Shown here: positions 8,692 through 16,798 of the stretch, one piece after another
Numbering within the stretch: position 1 is the first letter of the stretch
Layout of the letters: the number at the start of each line of letters is the position of its first letter
Assembly (NCBI RefSeq): GCF_038024855.1
Contig: NZ_CP139089.1
Location: 3,072,501-3,136,500, forward strand
From: Methylocella tundrae
Lineage (GTDB): Bacteria > Pseudomonadota > Alphaproteobacteria > Rhizobiales > Beijerinckiaceae
Reading direction: 5' to 3'
Length of the DNA: 64,000 nucleotides
Program-made: the position numbers and the translations under genes
Notes under the pieces: model-generated
Database searches by the model: none
Told to the model about the DNA's origin: nothing
What the model saw: the letters and a program-made list of their open reading frames with translations, nothing else

Positions 8692-9696
8692 ATGGCTTTA
8701 CCGACACTAGACGTCACTCCTGGATCTGGCGCAACGATCAACACGTTGCCGAATGCGCCTGCTGTGACTGCAAGCAGTATTTCAGTCGCATTGGCGACGG
8801 ATCAAGCCGCCATTGCAGTCACAGCATCGGCGCTGCCGCTTCCAACAGGCGCGGCCACCGCCGCTAATCAGACCGCTGAAATCAGCAGCCTAGCCGCCAT
8901 CCTCAGCGCGATCCAGTCTGGGGATGCGGCAATCTCGGTCACCGATCGCTCCGGCTATATCAACGGTGGGGTGGCCTCGGCGACCGTCCAGTCGATCGGA
9001 ACGCAAGGCTGGGTTCCGGGCGACACGCTCACCCTGCCGATGAGCGCCGGCGTTTCGTCGCCGGCGGTTCTCAATGTGCAGAGTACGCAGCTCGGTGCGG
9101 TTCCCACTCTAGTCAATGCGGGGTCCGGCGGTACCAACGGCGCCGTAACATTGACGGGCACGACCGGAACCGGCACTAGGTTTACGCTGTCGGGCACGAT
9201 CGCTGGTGGCGTGCTCACGGCGATCGGCTCCATCAGCGTTGCCGGCAATTACACCGTAAATCCGACGAATTTGGCCTCGGAGCCGGTCACGGGCGGTGGC
9301 CTCACGGGCGCGGTGGTCAACCTCAAGATGGCGATCTTAGCTCTCGGGGTCACAACGCCGGGCGTCTATGCGGCGCCCGTGACCAATCCAGTGACGCCGA
9401 CTTCAACATCGGGGTCGGGGGTGGGTGCGACGGTCAATCTTGCGACTTTCACGCCCCTTTCGACTCAGGTCGCGACGTCGAACGCCGGGCGTCAGTATCT
9501 TGCCATCCGCAACGAAAGCGCCTCCGCGAATCTGGGCGTATCGCTTTCCGGCGCGGCCGCATTTGGCTCACTCGGCACCACTACGTTCTACCCAAGCGGC
9601 GGGGGGTATGAGTGGGCTGCGAATCGCGTTCCAAGCAACGCTATATCCGTAATTGGGCAGGTCGCTTTCCAGCAATTCACCGCCTGGGAGGGCTAA
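8692..9696 (+). CDS. Phage structural protein, tail-fibre or decoration type
   Basis: A 334-residue protein rich in Ala, Thr, Gly and Ser and lacking charged clusters, as in virion fibre and decoration proteins. The N-terminal 100 residues contain repeated ISVALATDQAAIAVTASALP-type hydrophobic/Thr segments. Residues 130-240 are Gly-Thr-rich with a NAGSGGTNGAVTLTGTTGTG stretch. The C-terminal 80 residues (RQYLAIRNESASANLGVSLS, then YEWAANRVPSNAISVIGQ) resemble C-terminal domains of other phage surface proteins. The start has GGAG 7 bases upstream. The exact family is not recognised. Confidence 0.55.
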   Translation: MALPTLDVTPGSGATINTLPNAPAVTASSISVALATDQAAIAVTASALPLPTGAATAANQTAEISSLAAILSAIQSGDAAISVTDRSGYINGGVASATVQSIGTQGWVPGDTLTLPMSAGVSSPAVLNVQSTQLGAVPTLVNAGSGGTNGAVTLTGTTGTGTRFTLSGTIAGGVLTAIGSISVAGNYTVNPTNLASEPVTGGGLTGAVVNLKMAILALGVTTPGVYAAPVTNPVTPTSTSGSGVGATVNLATFTPLSTQVATSNAGRQYLAIRNESASANLGVSLSGAAAFGSLGTTTFYPSGGGYEWAANRVPSNAISVIGQVAFQQFTAWEG

Positions 9697-9700
9697 GAAA

Positions 9701-10966
9701 ATGGGCGCTCTTCCAGCGAACGTTGCTTCCGGCGAAACCATCTACGCCAAAATCCGCCGCGTCGCGGGCGTGGCGAAGGACAATCACCCCCATATGATTG
9801 ACCCAACGACCGGTCTGCCGCAGCTTATGGCGAACCCGCCGACGATCACGGCAGGCGCGTACGCCAATCAGGCGGCGGCGACGACGGCGGGATATTCGAA
9901 AGTTTACACCGCTCTGGCGAATCAAAATATCTTCTATTCGACCGGGGGATGGACAACTTGGTATGCCACAAACTATCTGAGATTGCCGAGCACAACGGTA
10001 TTCCCGACCGGCAATGGCAACGCGGGCTCCAATCCAAATATCGCCGCATCGTCGGGGCGGCATACCTTTATCGCGGATTCCGCAAAATTCCTGGTCGGGA
10101 CGACCGGCAGCTCGAATTTTCGCCTGATTGTGGATGGCAAATATGTGAGCCTCTCGCCGATCGTCTCCAGTGCGGCGTCGCCCAGCCTCACCCTTGTTGA
10201 TTTCACGAGCGTCGGAGGTCGCCAGCGTCGGCGCATATCAATTGAAACGCAGAGTAACACCGCATTCTACGGCGTCGATGTTGGCCCGACAGAGGGCCTC
10301 TATGCGGTATCGAGCGTCGATCACATCCGCTACATCCAGATGGGCGACAGCATCACTTTCGACACGATGACGGGAACCCCCGCGGTTCCCGGCGACGGCT
10401 TCGGGCATGTCATGGCGGACCGCCTCGGCATCAGCGATTACCGGCCGGCGGGCAATGGCGGCACTGGATATGCCGCGAACAACAACGGCGCCGGCCTGCG
10501 GATGCAGGAGCATATGTTCGACGCGCTGAACTGGAGCCCGGACATCATTGGCCTCTGCGCCGGAATCAATGACGACTCGGCCTTCGGATGGGCCGCGTCG
10601 CAGCCCGGCCTCGCGTCCTGCATAGGACAGGCGAGGGCTTATTCGGCGACCCTTCCGGTCCTTGTGTTCGGCGTCATCGGAAGCGCGGGCGGCGCGTTGG
10701 CGGCGGCGCATGCTTCCTGGGAGGCGTCGCTTTCGGCCTATTTATCCGCCCTCAACGATCCGAACATCATCTATGTCCCGATCGTCACCGATCCCGCCGG
10801 CCCAACCTTCACCGGGTCCGGCTCGGTCGCCGCGCCCGCCGGGGACGGAAACTCGGACCTCTACTTCGCGGTCTCGGGTAGCCCTCACCCGAATGTCGCG
10901 GGCCATACCCATCTCGGATACCGCATGGCCGATGGGGTGCTGACCGCCATCATGGGCAAGGCGTAA
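9701..10966 (+). CDS. SGNH/GDSL hydrolase of the phage tail
   Basis: A 421-residue protein with an N-terminal fibre-like part (about 1-200) and a C-terminal SGNH hydrolase domain. Block I is MGDSITF with Ser217 as predicted nucleophile, block III is GLCAGIND, and block V is SPHPNVAGHTHLG with the catalytic His. Such domains in phage tails deacetylate or cleave surface polysaccharide during adsorption; that role is inferred. The start at 9701 is preferred over an upstream in-frame ATG at 9653 because it lies after the previous stop (9696) and has GGAGGG at 9687-9692. Confidence 0.78.
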   Translation: MGALPANVASGETIYAKIRRVAGVAKDNHPHMIDPTTGLPQLMANPPTITAGAYANQAAATTAGYSKVYTALANQNIFYSTGGWTTWYATNYLRLPSTTVFPTGNGNAGSNPNIAASSGRHTFIADSAKFLVGTTGSSNFRLIVDGKYVSLSPIVSSAASPSLTLVDFTSVGGRQRRRISIETQSNTAFYGVDVGPTEGLYAVSSVDHIRYIQMGDSITFDTMTGTPAVPGDGFGHVMADRLGISDYRPAGNGGTGYAANNNGAGLRMQEHMFDALNWSPDIIGLCAGINDDSAFGWAASQPGLASCIGQARAYSATLPVLVFGVIGSAGGALAAAHASWEASLSAYLSALNDPNIIYVPIVTDPAGPTFTGSGSVAAPAGDGNSDLYFAVSGSPHPNVAGHTHLGYRMADGVLTAIMGKA

Positions 10967-11007
10967 CGCAGGGCGCCTCACAAGATTGACCGCTTCCTCT
11001 TCCTTCC

Positions 11008-11030
11008 GCCGCCCCTTCGGGCGGCTTTTT
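11008..11030 (+). terminator. Rho-independent terminator before the lysis cassette
   Basis: A 7-bp GC stem (GCCGCCC at 11008-11014 and GGGCGGC at 11019-11025) with a CTTC loop is followed by TTTTT at 11026-11030. It separates the tail transcript from the endolysin gene that starts 18 bp later. Confidence 0.9.
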
Positions 11031-11047
11031 CATATCCGGAGCTCGTC

Positions 11048-11824
11048 ATGGCCATCGGAAAATTCAGCATATGCCTACCCTATACGCTGAGGGAAGAGGG
11101 CGGCGAATCGAACGATCCGCGCGATCCCGGCGGCAACACCAATCGGGGGGTGACGCAGGCGCGCTATGATCAGTATCGCGCGGCGAAGCGCCTGCAGCCG
11201 AAAAGCGTCTCGCTGATTTCAGAGAGCGAGCTGCAGGATCTTTATCGCACCGGCTATTGGGACGCGATCGGCGCCGAGCAACTGCGGCATGGCGAGGATC
11301 TGTCCGCGTTCGATTACGCCGTGAACTCGGGGCCGGCGAAGGCCAGAGCCGCGATCGTCACGGCGAACGCCGCTGCGCCGCCGCTCGCCAAAGTCATAGA
11401 GAACATCGCAACGGCGCGGCTGTCGTTTTTGCACGGCCTCACGACCTGGCGGGCGTTTGGCCGTGGCTGGGGCGCGCGCGTAGCGCGCATCGAGGCGGCA
11501 AGCCTCAAGATGGCTGGTCTGCCGATCGCGCCGAACGCCGTGAGCGCGAAGGCGCAGCAAAAGGCTAACTCCAAATCGGCCAAATCGGCAGCGCCGATCG
11601 CAGCGGCCGCCGGCGCCGGGGCGCACGCGACTGGCAGCCATCTGTGGGCGACGATTGCCGTTGTGGCGGCAATCGTCGCCGTCGCGGCTGTTGCGGCTTA
11701 CAACGCCTGGCGGCAGGGCCAGCGCGCGACAATTCTCGCCAACGCCGCCGCGGCCCAGACGGCGGACGCAGCACAAGCCGCCGCGAAGGCCGCGGCGCCG
11801 GCGACCGCTCCCGCCAAATCCTAA
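11048..11824 (+). CDS. Endolysin, GH108 family, with C-terminal membrane anchor
   Basis: A 258-residue peptidoglycan hydrolase. Residues 1-100 carry the GH108 signature LREEGGESNDPRDPGGNTNR, with Glu17 of the EGG motif as predicted catalytic acid, followed by GVTQ. LYRTGYWDAI near 59-68 and FDYAVNSG near 86-93 are also typical. The middle (about 105-165) fits the small peptidoglycan-binding part usual in this family. Residues about 199-220 form one transmembrane helix (WATIAVVAAIVAVAAVAAY), after an Ala/Lys-rich linker and before an Ala-rich tail. It leads the lysis cassette, followed by two holin-like genes. Confidence 0.85.
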   Translation: MAIGKFSICLPYTLREEGGESNDPRDPGGNTNRGVTQARYDQYRAAKRLQPKSVSLISESELQDLYRTGYWDAIGAEQLRHGEDLSAFDYAVNSGPAKARAAIVTANAAAPPLAKVIENIATARLSFLHGLTTWRAFGRGWGARVARIEAASLKMAGLPIAPNAVSAKAQQKANSKSAKSAAPIAAAAGAGAHATGSHLWATIAVVAAIVAVAAVAAYNAWRQGQRATILANAAAAQTADAAQAAAKAAAPATAPAKS

Positions 11825-11899
11825 TCCGAAAGTTTTCGCCCGATTCCGCCGCTTTGCGAAAGGTCACTTTCGCGAGCGCGATCACAATTGGAGATCCCC

Positions 11900-12265
11900 A
11901 TGTTCTGGTTTTTGCTCGCCACCGTCGCAAGCTTCGGCGTCTTCTTCGGAATCATCCTGCCGGAGCTGCAAAAGTTTCGCGTCACGGCCGACATCATCGC
12001 CAAGATTGAAACCGACGGCGTGACCCGCTGGCAGAAGATCAAGCTCTGGCTCCTTGGCCTCAAGACGCCTCTCTCCGGCCTCATCGGCGTTCTGGTGACG
12101 GCGCTGCCCGGCGCGCTCGAACAACTGCATCTCGTCGACTTCTCGGCGTTTTTCACCGCCGACATCGCCCTGAAGATCAGCGGCGCCATCATGTTGCTGA
12201 TGACGGTGACGCATATCTTCGGCATAGCGGCGGCCGCCAAGATCGAGCCGAAAAAGGAGGATTGA
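11900..12265 (+). CDS. Holin-like phage membrane protein
   Basis: A 121-residue membrane protein with a first hydrophobic helix at the N-terminus (FWFLLATVASFGVFFGIIL). Further hydrophobic segments lie near 55-70 (LSGLIGVLVTALPG) and 90-112 (ISGAIMLLMTVTHIFGIAA), ending in a charged tail PKKED. Position straight after the endolysin suggests a holin or antiholin. The ATG at 11900 with GGAG at 11890-11893 is chosen over an in-frame TTG at 11888. The family is not recognised from sequence alone. Confidence 0.6.
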   Translation: MFWFLLATVASFGVFFGIILPELQKFRVTADIIAKIETDGVTRWQKIKLWLLGLKTPLSGLIGVLVTALPGALEQLHLVDFSAFFTADIALKISGAIMLLMTVTHIFGIAAAAKIEPKKED

Positions 12266-12269
12266 GCCG

Positions 12270-12719
12270 ATGCTGGCGATCCTTCTTCCCATTCTGAATT
12301 CACTTCTCGGCGGCGCGCTGACGACTCTTGCGAAAACGTGGACGGACTACAAAACCAACACGTTGACGATCAGGGAGCAGGGCTTTGCGGCCGGCGCCGC
12401 CGCCGACGCCTCTGTCTTGCAGCAGGCGTTGATCAGCGACGTTCAGCTGAACGCGCTGAAAGTCCAGGTCTACGGCCAGCCGATCAACCGGCTGATCATG
12501 CTGATCGCGGGCGTTCCCCCCGCGCTGCACTTCGGGCTGATCTTTATCGACACCATTCTGGCGTCGAAGCTCTTCATGGGGGCGCCCTTTTTCGGCGTCG
12601 CCAAGCTGCCCGCGCCCTATGACACGTTCGAATGGGCGATCGTCTCCAGCTTCTTTCTGGTTCACGCCGTGACGCTCGGGACAAGCAACGTCTCCTCCTG
12701 GCTCGGGAAGGCGAAATGA
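12270..12719 (+). CDS. Putative holin, GTA three-transmembrane type
   Basis: A 149-residue protein with an N-terminal amphipathic or hydrophobic segment (LLPILNSLLGGALTTLAKTW). A Lys/Ala-rich middle follows, and two strong hydrophobic helices come near 75-92 (LIMLIAGVPPALHFGLIFI) and 122-138. The pattern resembles the 3-TM holins of gene transfer agents and rhizobial phages, which release endolysin to the cell wall. It starts 4 bp after the previous gene and its stop overlaps the start of the next (ATGA), so it is translated as part of the lysis operon. Confidence 0.6.
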   Translation: MLAILLPILNSLLGGALTTLAKTWTDYKTNTLTIREQGFAAGAAADASVLQQALISDVQLNALKVQVYGQPINRLIMLIAGVPPALHFGLIFIDTILASKLFMGAPFFGVAKLPAPYDTFEWAIVSSFFLVHAVTLGTSNVSSWLGKAK

Positions 12720-12946
12720 AACTCATCGTCCTGATTCTCACCTGCCTCGCCACGACGCCGCAGGAAGATTGCACGCGGCAAACCGCAATCGACGTCCGCG
12801 AGGTCGTTGCCGGTTCGCTCATGGAATGCGCCATGGCGGGCCTGACGACGGCCGCGAGCGATCCGCGCGGCCAGGACGGCCTTTGGACCAAGATCATCTG
12901 CGGGCGCCCAGCGAAAGAGGAGCATGCCGCCAATGGCCGACCCTGA
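12716..12946 (+). CDS. Small exported protein of the phage lysis cassette
   Basis: A 76-residue product starting in the stop codon of the holin-like gene (ATGA at 12716-12719). It opens with a short hydrophobic signal (MKLIVLILTCLATTP). Three Cys residues in the mature part (EDC, MEC and IICG) suggest disulfides in the periplasm. Short Cys-containing exported proteins with CTRQTA-type segments are frequent in prophages of this group. The function is unknown; a spanin-like or lysis-accessory role is only suggested by position, since its 3' end overlaps the next small gene. Confidence 0.55.
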   Translation: MKLIVLILTCLATTPQEDCTRQTAIDVREVVAGSLMECAMAGLTTAASDPRGQDGLWTKIICGRPAKEEHAANGRP

Positions 12947-13202
12947 CGCCGCCATGTGGACGACAATCGGCGCCGGGAGCATCGGAACAGCTCTCGGGGT
13001 ATTCGGGACGATCATCGTCGCCATGATCAATCGCCAGCCGCCGATGGCTGTCCTGATCGACGCACGCATCCGCACGCTGATCGAAGGATACGAAAAGCAC
13101 GTCAACGATCTGCAACAGGAAATTCAGAAACTCGAGGCAAAGGTCAACGCTCTGACCAAAGCGCTCGAAGAGGCGAAAGCGAGTCGCGGAATTGGAATAT
13201 GA
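12933..13202 (+). CDS. Small membrane/coiled-coil protein, possible i-spanin-like
   Basis: An 89-residue protein with one N-terminal membrane helix (MWTTIGAGSIGTALGVFGTI region) followed by a long charged coiled coil (IEGYEKHVNDLQQEIQKLEA and on to about residue 85). This is the layout of an inner-membrane spanin (Rz), though the family is not proven. GAGGAG at 12917-12922 suits the ATG at 12933 (spacing 10) better than the in-frame ATG at 12924 (spacing 1). It overlaps the preceding gene in another frame. This is the last gene with clear phage character. Confidence 0.55.
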   Translation: MADPDAAMWTTIGAGSIGTALGVFGTIIVAMINRQPPMAVLIDARIRTLIEGYEKHVNDLQQEIQKLEAKVNALTKALEEAKASRGIGI

Positions 13203-13317
13203 GCAGGGGTGGTCTGAAGGTAGCGGGCTGCCGCTTTGTCTCGGCGGTTCAAGCGGCCTCTGCACGCCATGAGCCGACGTCAAAATTGGGCTGCAAGGTC
13301 TGGTTACCCGTGTAAAC

Positions 13318-13343
13318 ACTTCAGTATGCCCTTTTTCTGAAGT
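13318..13343. repeat. Inverted repeat in the prophage right flank
   Basis: ACTTCAG at 13318-13324 and CTGAAGT at 13337-13343 form a perfect 7-bp inverted repeat around a 12-base T-rich spacer. It lies about 30 bp before a 44-codon ORF and could be an operator or a weak hairpin. Nothing else is recognised between 13203 and 13375. Confidence 0.45.
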
Positions 13344-13375
13344 ATCTTTCAATAAGTACAACCGTTTGTGCGTAA

Positions 13376-13510
13376 ATGATCGCAACTATTTCAGAAACCG
13401 TTGACATTTTTCATGCGATCTTCTTGATTTTCGCATTATGCGCGCTCTTAGTAAGAGGAGTGCGCAAGGGTGTCGTCCGTGCACTGATCCGTGGGAACCG
13501 AAGTCGTTAA
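13376..13510 (+). CDS. Candidate 44-residue single-span membrane protein
   Basis: A short ORF beginning ATG ATC GCA. The product has an acidic N-terminus, one strongly hydrophobic stretch (IFHAIFLIFALCALLV, about residues 11-26) and a basic tail (RGVRKGVVRALIRGNRSR). The layout is that of small membrane proteins, including some toxins, but no family is recognised. No clear Shine-Dalgarno sequence precedes it. Its stop (13508-13510) overlaps the AAGGG that serves the next gene at 13520, so the two may be translated together. It could also be a chance ORF. Confidence 0.4.
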   Translation: MIATISETVDIFHAIFLIFALCALLVRGVRKGVVRALIRGNRSR

Positions 13511-13519
13511 GGGCTCGTC

Positions 13520-13804
13520 ATGCGCTGTGAAATCTTCGGGGTCCTGACTACGCTTGTCGCGGTGATTATCACCATGTTGGGAAACGCAAGTGCTGTGAAC
13601 GCCCAGGAATGCCGCACAAATTACTATGCGTGTTCCTTGAATGAAGGCGGACGGATTGATCCGGCCAATCCCGGTTGCTGCTGGAGTCCCGCGGCAGGCC
13701 GTCCTTACAAAGCGGTCTGTCCTCGGAATTTCTACAAGTGCGACTTGAACGCTGGCGGAAAGGTTGATCCCGATCATCCAGGTTGCTGCTGGAATTTGCG
13801 CTAG
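13520..13804 (+). CDS. Small secreted protein with two four-cysteine repeats
   Basis: A 94-residue product with a signal peptide (hydrophobic about 7-22, likely cut after the Ala of AVNA at 28). The mature part is two copies of a 36-residue unit. Cys31-Cys38-Cys53-Cys54 and Cys67-Cys74-Cys89-Cys90 have identical spacing (7, 15, 1), with shared core Y-x-C-x-L-N-x-G-G-x-[IV]-D-P and ending PGCCW. Each unit could close two disulfides or bind metal. AAGGG at 13509-13513 is a fair ribosome site. I recognise no named family. It lies between the prophage and hisD in AT-rich DNA. Confidence 0.65.
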   Translation: MRCEIFGVLTTLVAVIITMLGNASAVNAQECRTNYYACSLNEGGRIDPANPGCCWSPAAGRPYKAVCPRNFYKCDLNAGGKVDPDHPGCCWNLR

Positions 13805-13889
13805 CTTCAAACCGATCCGTAGAAGAGGCGCGCGGGGCGAGCGCGACAAACCCAAAAAGACAGCGTTGGATCAATCTGGCGTCACCATT

Positions 13890-14120
13890 CGGTCAAGCTG
13901 TATCCACGCAACCCAGCAATCGGTAATCCGGGTGCATCGACTCTCGGCCGGGGCAGGGTTTCTGCACCATCCTAGCCCTATTGCACGCGAGAGGTGGGAG
14001 CCTTGTTCCCGCGCTGGGCCACTTATCCACGCTTATTATATAAGTAAAATTGTAATATATGCGCTATAATAAATGAAATACAACAAAATAGACCAGTTGT
14101 TATTTATTTACAACTAACAT
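13890..14120. other. AT-rich stretch with a DnaA-box-like sequence
   Basis: In otherwise GC-rich DNA, 14031-14118 is almost entirely A/T. It begins right after TTATCCACG (14023-14031), one base from the DnaA-box consensus TTATCCACA; a weaker GTATCCACG lies near 13901. A perfect hairpin, AGTTGT (14095-14100) and ACAACT (14110-14115), sits at its right end. It could be a promoter zone, foreign DNA at the prophage junction, or a small replication origin. From 14121 to 14448 I see no gene and no clear signal except GAGGAG before hisD. Confidence 0.4.
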
Positions 14121-14448
14121 GTTGTGGCGCTTTCATCCCGATCAGAGAAATAAACTAGACTGAATCGCGTGAAGCTCAAGCGCCACCGCGGGCTTTTTGC
14201 GCCTTGAGAAGGCCAAAAAAGCCTTTCGGTCAAAATCGAAAGATTGCTATAAGCTCCGGCCGTTGCAAACAACCCTTCGCACGGTCCCCCTCCCGGCTGA
14301 TGGCGCTCGTGATGCTTTGTTACGAAAGCGTCGCTGGACGCGTGTTCTGGGCGGAGCACGAAAGGGCGCGCCAAAATGTTGCCACCCTCTGCGCAGACGG
14401 CTACACGGGTCGACGTAAAAGCTGCGCAGAGATTGAGGAGATCGGTTT

Positions 14449-15750
14449 ATGCCCTTGCGGCTGGATGCCAGGAGAGCGGATTTTAGCGTTTCCTTTCAGG
14501 CGCTTCTCGCCATGAAAAGGGAGGCGGCCGAAGACGTCGATCAACTCGTGCAGGGGATTATCGCCGATGTTGTCGCGAACGGAGACGATGCGCTCATCAG
14601 CTATTCGCGAAAATTCGACAAAGTTGACCTCGCTGGACTGGGATTGCGCGTCAGCTCCGCCGACGTTGATGCTGCGTTCGGTCTCTGCGATGAGGAAGCT
14701 CTAGCCGCGCTCAGGCTGGCGCACACACGAATCGTCGCCTTTCACGAGCGGCAGTATCCGCACGATGAGCGCTTCACGGATGAACTGGGGGTTGAACTCG
14801 GATGGCGCTGGCGCTCGATTGAATCTGTCGGGCTTTACGTGCCTGGGGGGACCGCAAGCTATCCCTCGTCGGTGTTGATGAATGCGACCCCGGCTAAGGT
14901 CGCCGGCGTCGAACGTGTTGTTATGGTCGTGCCCGCGCCGGGAGGCGAAATCAAACCGCTGGTCTTGGCGGCGGCAAAACTTGCTGGCGTCGATGAGGTC
15001 TATCGCATTGGCGGCGCGCAAGCGATCGCGGCGCTGGCCTATGGCACGAGGACGATCGCGCCGGTCGCCAAAATCGTCGGTCCAGGCAATGCATATGTCG
15101 CGGCCGCCAAGCGCCGCGTTTTTGGGACCGTCGGCATCGACATGATTGCTGGACCGTCCGAAGTCTTGATCATCGCCGACAAGCACGCTAACCCAGAGTG
15201 GATCGCGGCCGATCTCCTCGCCCAGGCCGAGCATGACGCGGCGGCTCAATCGATCCTGATTACTGACGATGCAAGCGTTGCCGACGCTGTCGAAGCCGCT
15301 GTGAAGCGTCAATTGGCGTCGCTTCCGCGCCAGGCAATCGCCGCCGCCAGCTGGCGCGATTTTGGCGCGATCATTCTTGTTGCCGACTTGCGGGATAGCA
15401 TACCGCTGGCGGATCGTCTGGCGCCTGAACATCTTGAAATCGTTACGGCGGACCCCGAGGCGCTGAGCCTTGGCATACGAAATGCCGGCGCGATATTTCT
15501 TGGCGCCTATACCCCGGAGGCGATTGGCGATTATGTCGGTGGCTCCAACCATGTCTTGCCCACCGCGCGCTCCGCGCGATTTTCATCCGGTCTAAATGTC
15601 CTCGACTTCATGAAGAAGACGTCGATCCTGAAATGTGTCGCTCAAAGCCTCTCCGTCCTCGGGCCCGCTGCAATCGCGCTCGGGCGGGCCGAGGGCCTCG
15701 ACGCTCATGCGCGCTCTGTCGCGCTCCGCCTCGATAAAGGGTCAGCATGA
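14449..15750 (+). CDS. hisD: Histidinol dehydrogenase
   Basis: A 433-residue enzyme for the last two steps of histidine synthesis, oxidising L-histidinol to L-histidine with two NAD+ in the cytoplasm. Family segments are plain: [19 protein letters not shown] (about 125-143), [27 protein letters not shown], and LAPEHLEI near 325 with the Glu-His pair of the active site, then GGSNHVLPT. The length is normal. GAGGAG precedes the ATG at good distance. The stop overlaps the next start, and the order hisD-UPF0262-LMW phosphatase is widely conserved in Alphaproteobacteria; the DUF2948 gene often found upstream of hisD is not seen, the prophage flank lying there instead. Confidence 0.96.
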   Translation: MPLRLDARRADFSVSFQALLAMKREAAEDVDQLVQGIIADVVANGDDALISYSRKFDKVDLAGLGLRVSSADVDAAFGLCDEEALAALRLAHTRIVAFHERQYPHDERFTDELGVELGWRWRSIESVGLYVPGGTASYPSSVLMNATPAKVAGVERVVMVVPAPGGEIKPLVLAAAKLAGVDEVYRIGGAQAIAALAYGTRTIAPVAKIVGPGNAYVAAAKRRVFGTVGIDMIAGPSEVLIIADKHANPEWIAADLLAQAEHDAAAQSILITDDASVADAVEAAVKRQLASLPRQAIAAASWRDFGAIILVADLRDSIPLADRLAPEHLEIVTADPEALSLGIRNAGAIFLGAYTPEAIGDYVGGSNHVLPTARSARFSSGLNVLDFMKKTSILKCVAQSLSVLGPAAIALGRAEGLDAHARSVALRLDKGSA

Positions 15751-16235
15751 GCGGAACGGATCCCGGCGCCCGCAATCGGCTCGTATCTGTGACGCTTGAC
15801 GAGGCCTCAATCGGCCGAAGCACGGCTGACAAGGAACACGAGCGCCAGATCGCGATCTACGATTTACTGGAAGAGAACAGCTTTGGCGTGCCTGGACACG
15901 ACGCCGGCCCTTATGCGCTCAAGATTGGCCTCCAGGATTCGAAGCTCGTCCTGGAAATTCTCGACGAAGGCAACGCTCCGCTGGTGGCGCATATTCTTTC
16001 CTTGACGCCTTTGCGGGGGTTGCTCAAAGACTACTTTTTTGTTTGCGAAAGCTATTATGCCGCGATCAGAACGGCGATGCCAGGACAGATCGAGGCCATC
16101 GACATGGGACGGCGGGCGCTCCACAACGAAGGCGCCCAGATGCTGATAGAGCGCCTCAAAGGCAAAATCGATTGCGATATCGATACGGCGCGCCGGATTT
16201 TCACGCTAGTCGCCGCATTGCACTGGAAGGGCTAG
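15747..16235 (+). CDS. UPF0262 family protein
   Basis: A 162-residue protein of the UPF0262 family, found almost only in Alphaproteobacteria directly after hisD; its function is not known. Family segments include [16 protein letters not shown] near 31-46, [16 protein letters not shown] near 56-71, [20 protein letters not shown] near 84-103, and the C-terminal [14 protein letters not shown]. It begins inside the hisD stop codon (ATGA), so it is translationally coupled to hisD. It is followed 40 bp later by the phosphatase gene. Confidence 0.9.
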   Translation: MSGTDPGARNRLVSVTLDEASIGRSTADKEHERQIAIYDLLEENSFGVPGHDAGPYALKIGLQDSKLVLEILDEGNAPLVAHILSLTPLRGLLKDYFFVCESYYAAIRTAMPGQIEAIDMGRRALHNEGAQMLIERLKGKIDCDIDTARRIFTLVAALHWKG

Positions 16236-16275
16236 GATCCATGCCTTTGGAAGGGGACGCCAAGGCGCCGCCGAG

Positions 16276-16731
16276 ATGAAGGTCGGGGTCAAGGATCGTC
16301 CGCAATCCATCCTTTTTGCCTGCACGCAAAATTCGGTGCGGTCACCTATGGCGGAGGCTTTGGGGAGACACTTTTTTGGGAAAGAGATCTATTTTGCCTC
16401 AGCTGGATTGAAACGGGGCGAACCGGACCGCTTTGCCGTCTCTTCCATGGAAGAACTTGGCATCGACATGAGCAAGCATCGACCTCATACTTTTGAGGAT
16501 CTTGAAGACAGTTCTTTCGATCTCATCGTGACCCTTTCGCCGGAGGCTCATCACAAGGCGCTTGAGTTCACGCGGACGCTTGCGATTGAAGTGTTATATT
16601 GGCCGACGCTCGATCCAACGGCTGTCGAAGGTTCGCGGGAGCGCGTACTCGACGCTTATCGCAACGTCCGAGACGGGCTTTTGGAGCGCATCGAAAAACT
16701 GCTGGATTATCGGCCGATGGGGAATCTTTGA
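16276..16731 (+). CDS. Low-molecular-weight protein-tyrosine phosphatase family protein
   Basis: A 151-residue protein of the LMW phosphatase/arsenate reductase fold. The phosphate loop C-x5-R-S is FACTQNSVRSPMAEAL, with Cys16 and Arg22. The general-acid loop is YWPTLDPT with Asp113. Such proteins next to hisD and UPF0262 are often annotated as arsenate reductase, but no arsenic genes are near. The extra reducing cysteines of ArsC are not evident, so a phosphatase is the safer call. The gene follows UPF0262 in the same direction, probably in the hisD transcript. Confidence 0.85.
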   Translation: MKVGVKDRPQSILFACTQNSVRSPMAEALGRHFFGKEIYFASAGLKRGEPDRFAVSSMEELGIDMSKHRPHTFEDLEDSSFDLIVTLSPEAHHKALEFTRTLAIEVLYWPTLDPTAVEGSRERVLDAYRNVRDGLLERIEKLLDYRPMGNL

Positions 16732-16798
16732 GATTCCCGCGCGCTGCGTCGCTTCGGTCAAGGCTCGCTCTGGGCCGGCCGAGCCGCTAAGATAAGCC

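Noticed and set aside
14204..14515. Possible gene directly before hisD
   Set aside because: Neither frame here resembles DUF2948 or anything else, and it overlaps the hisD start.
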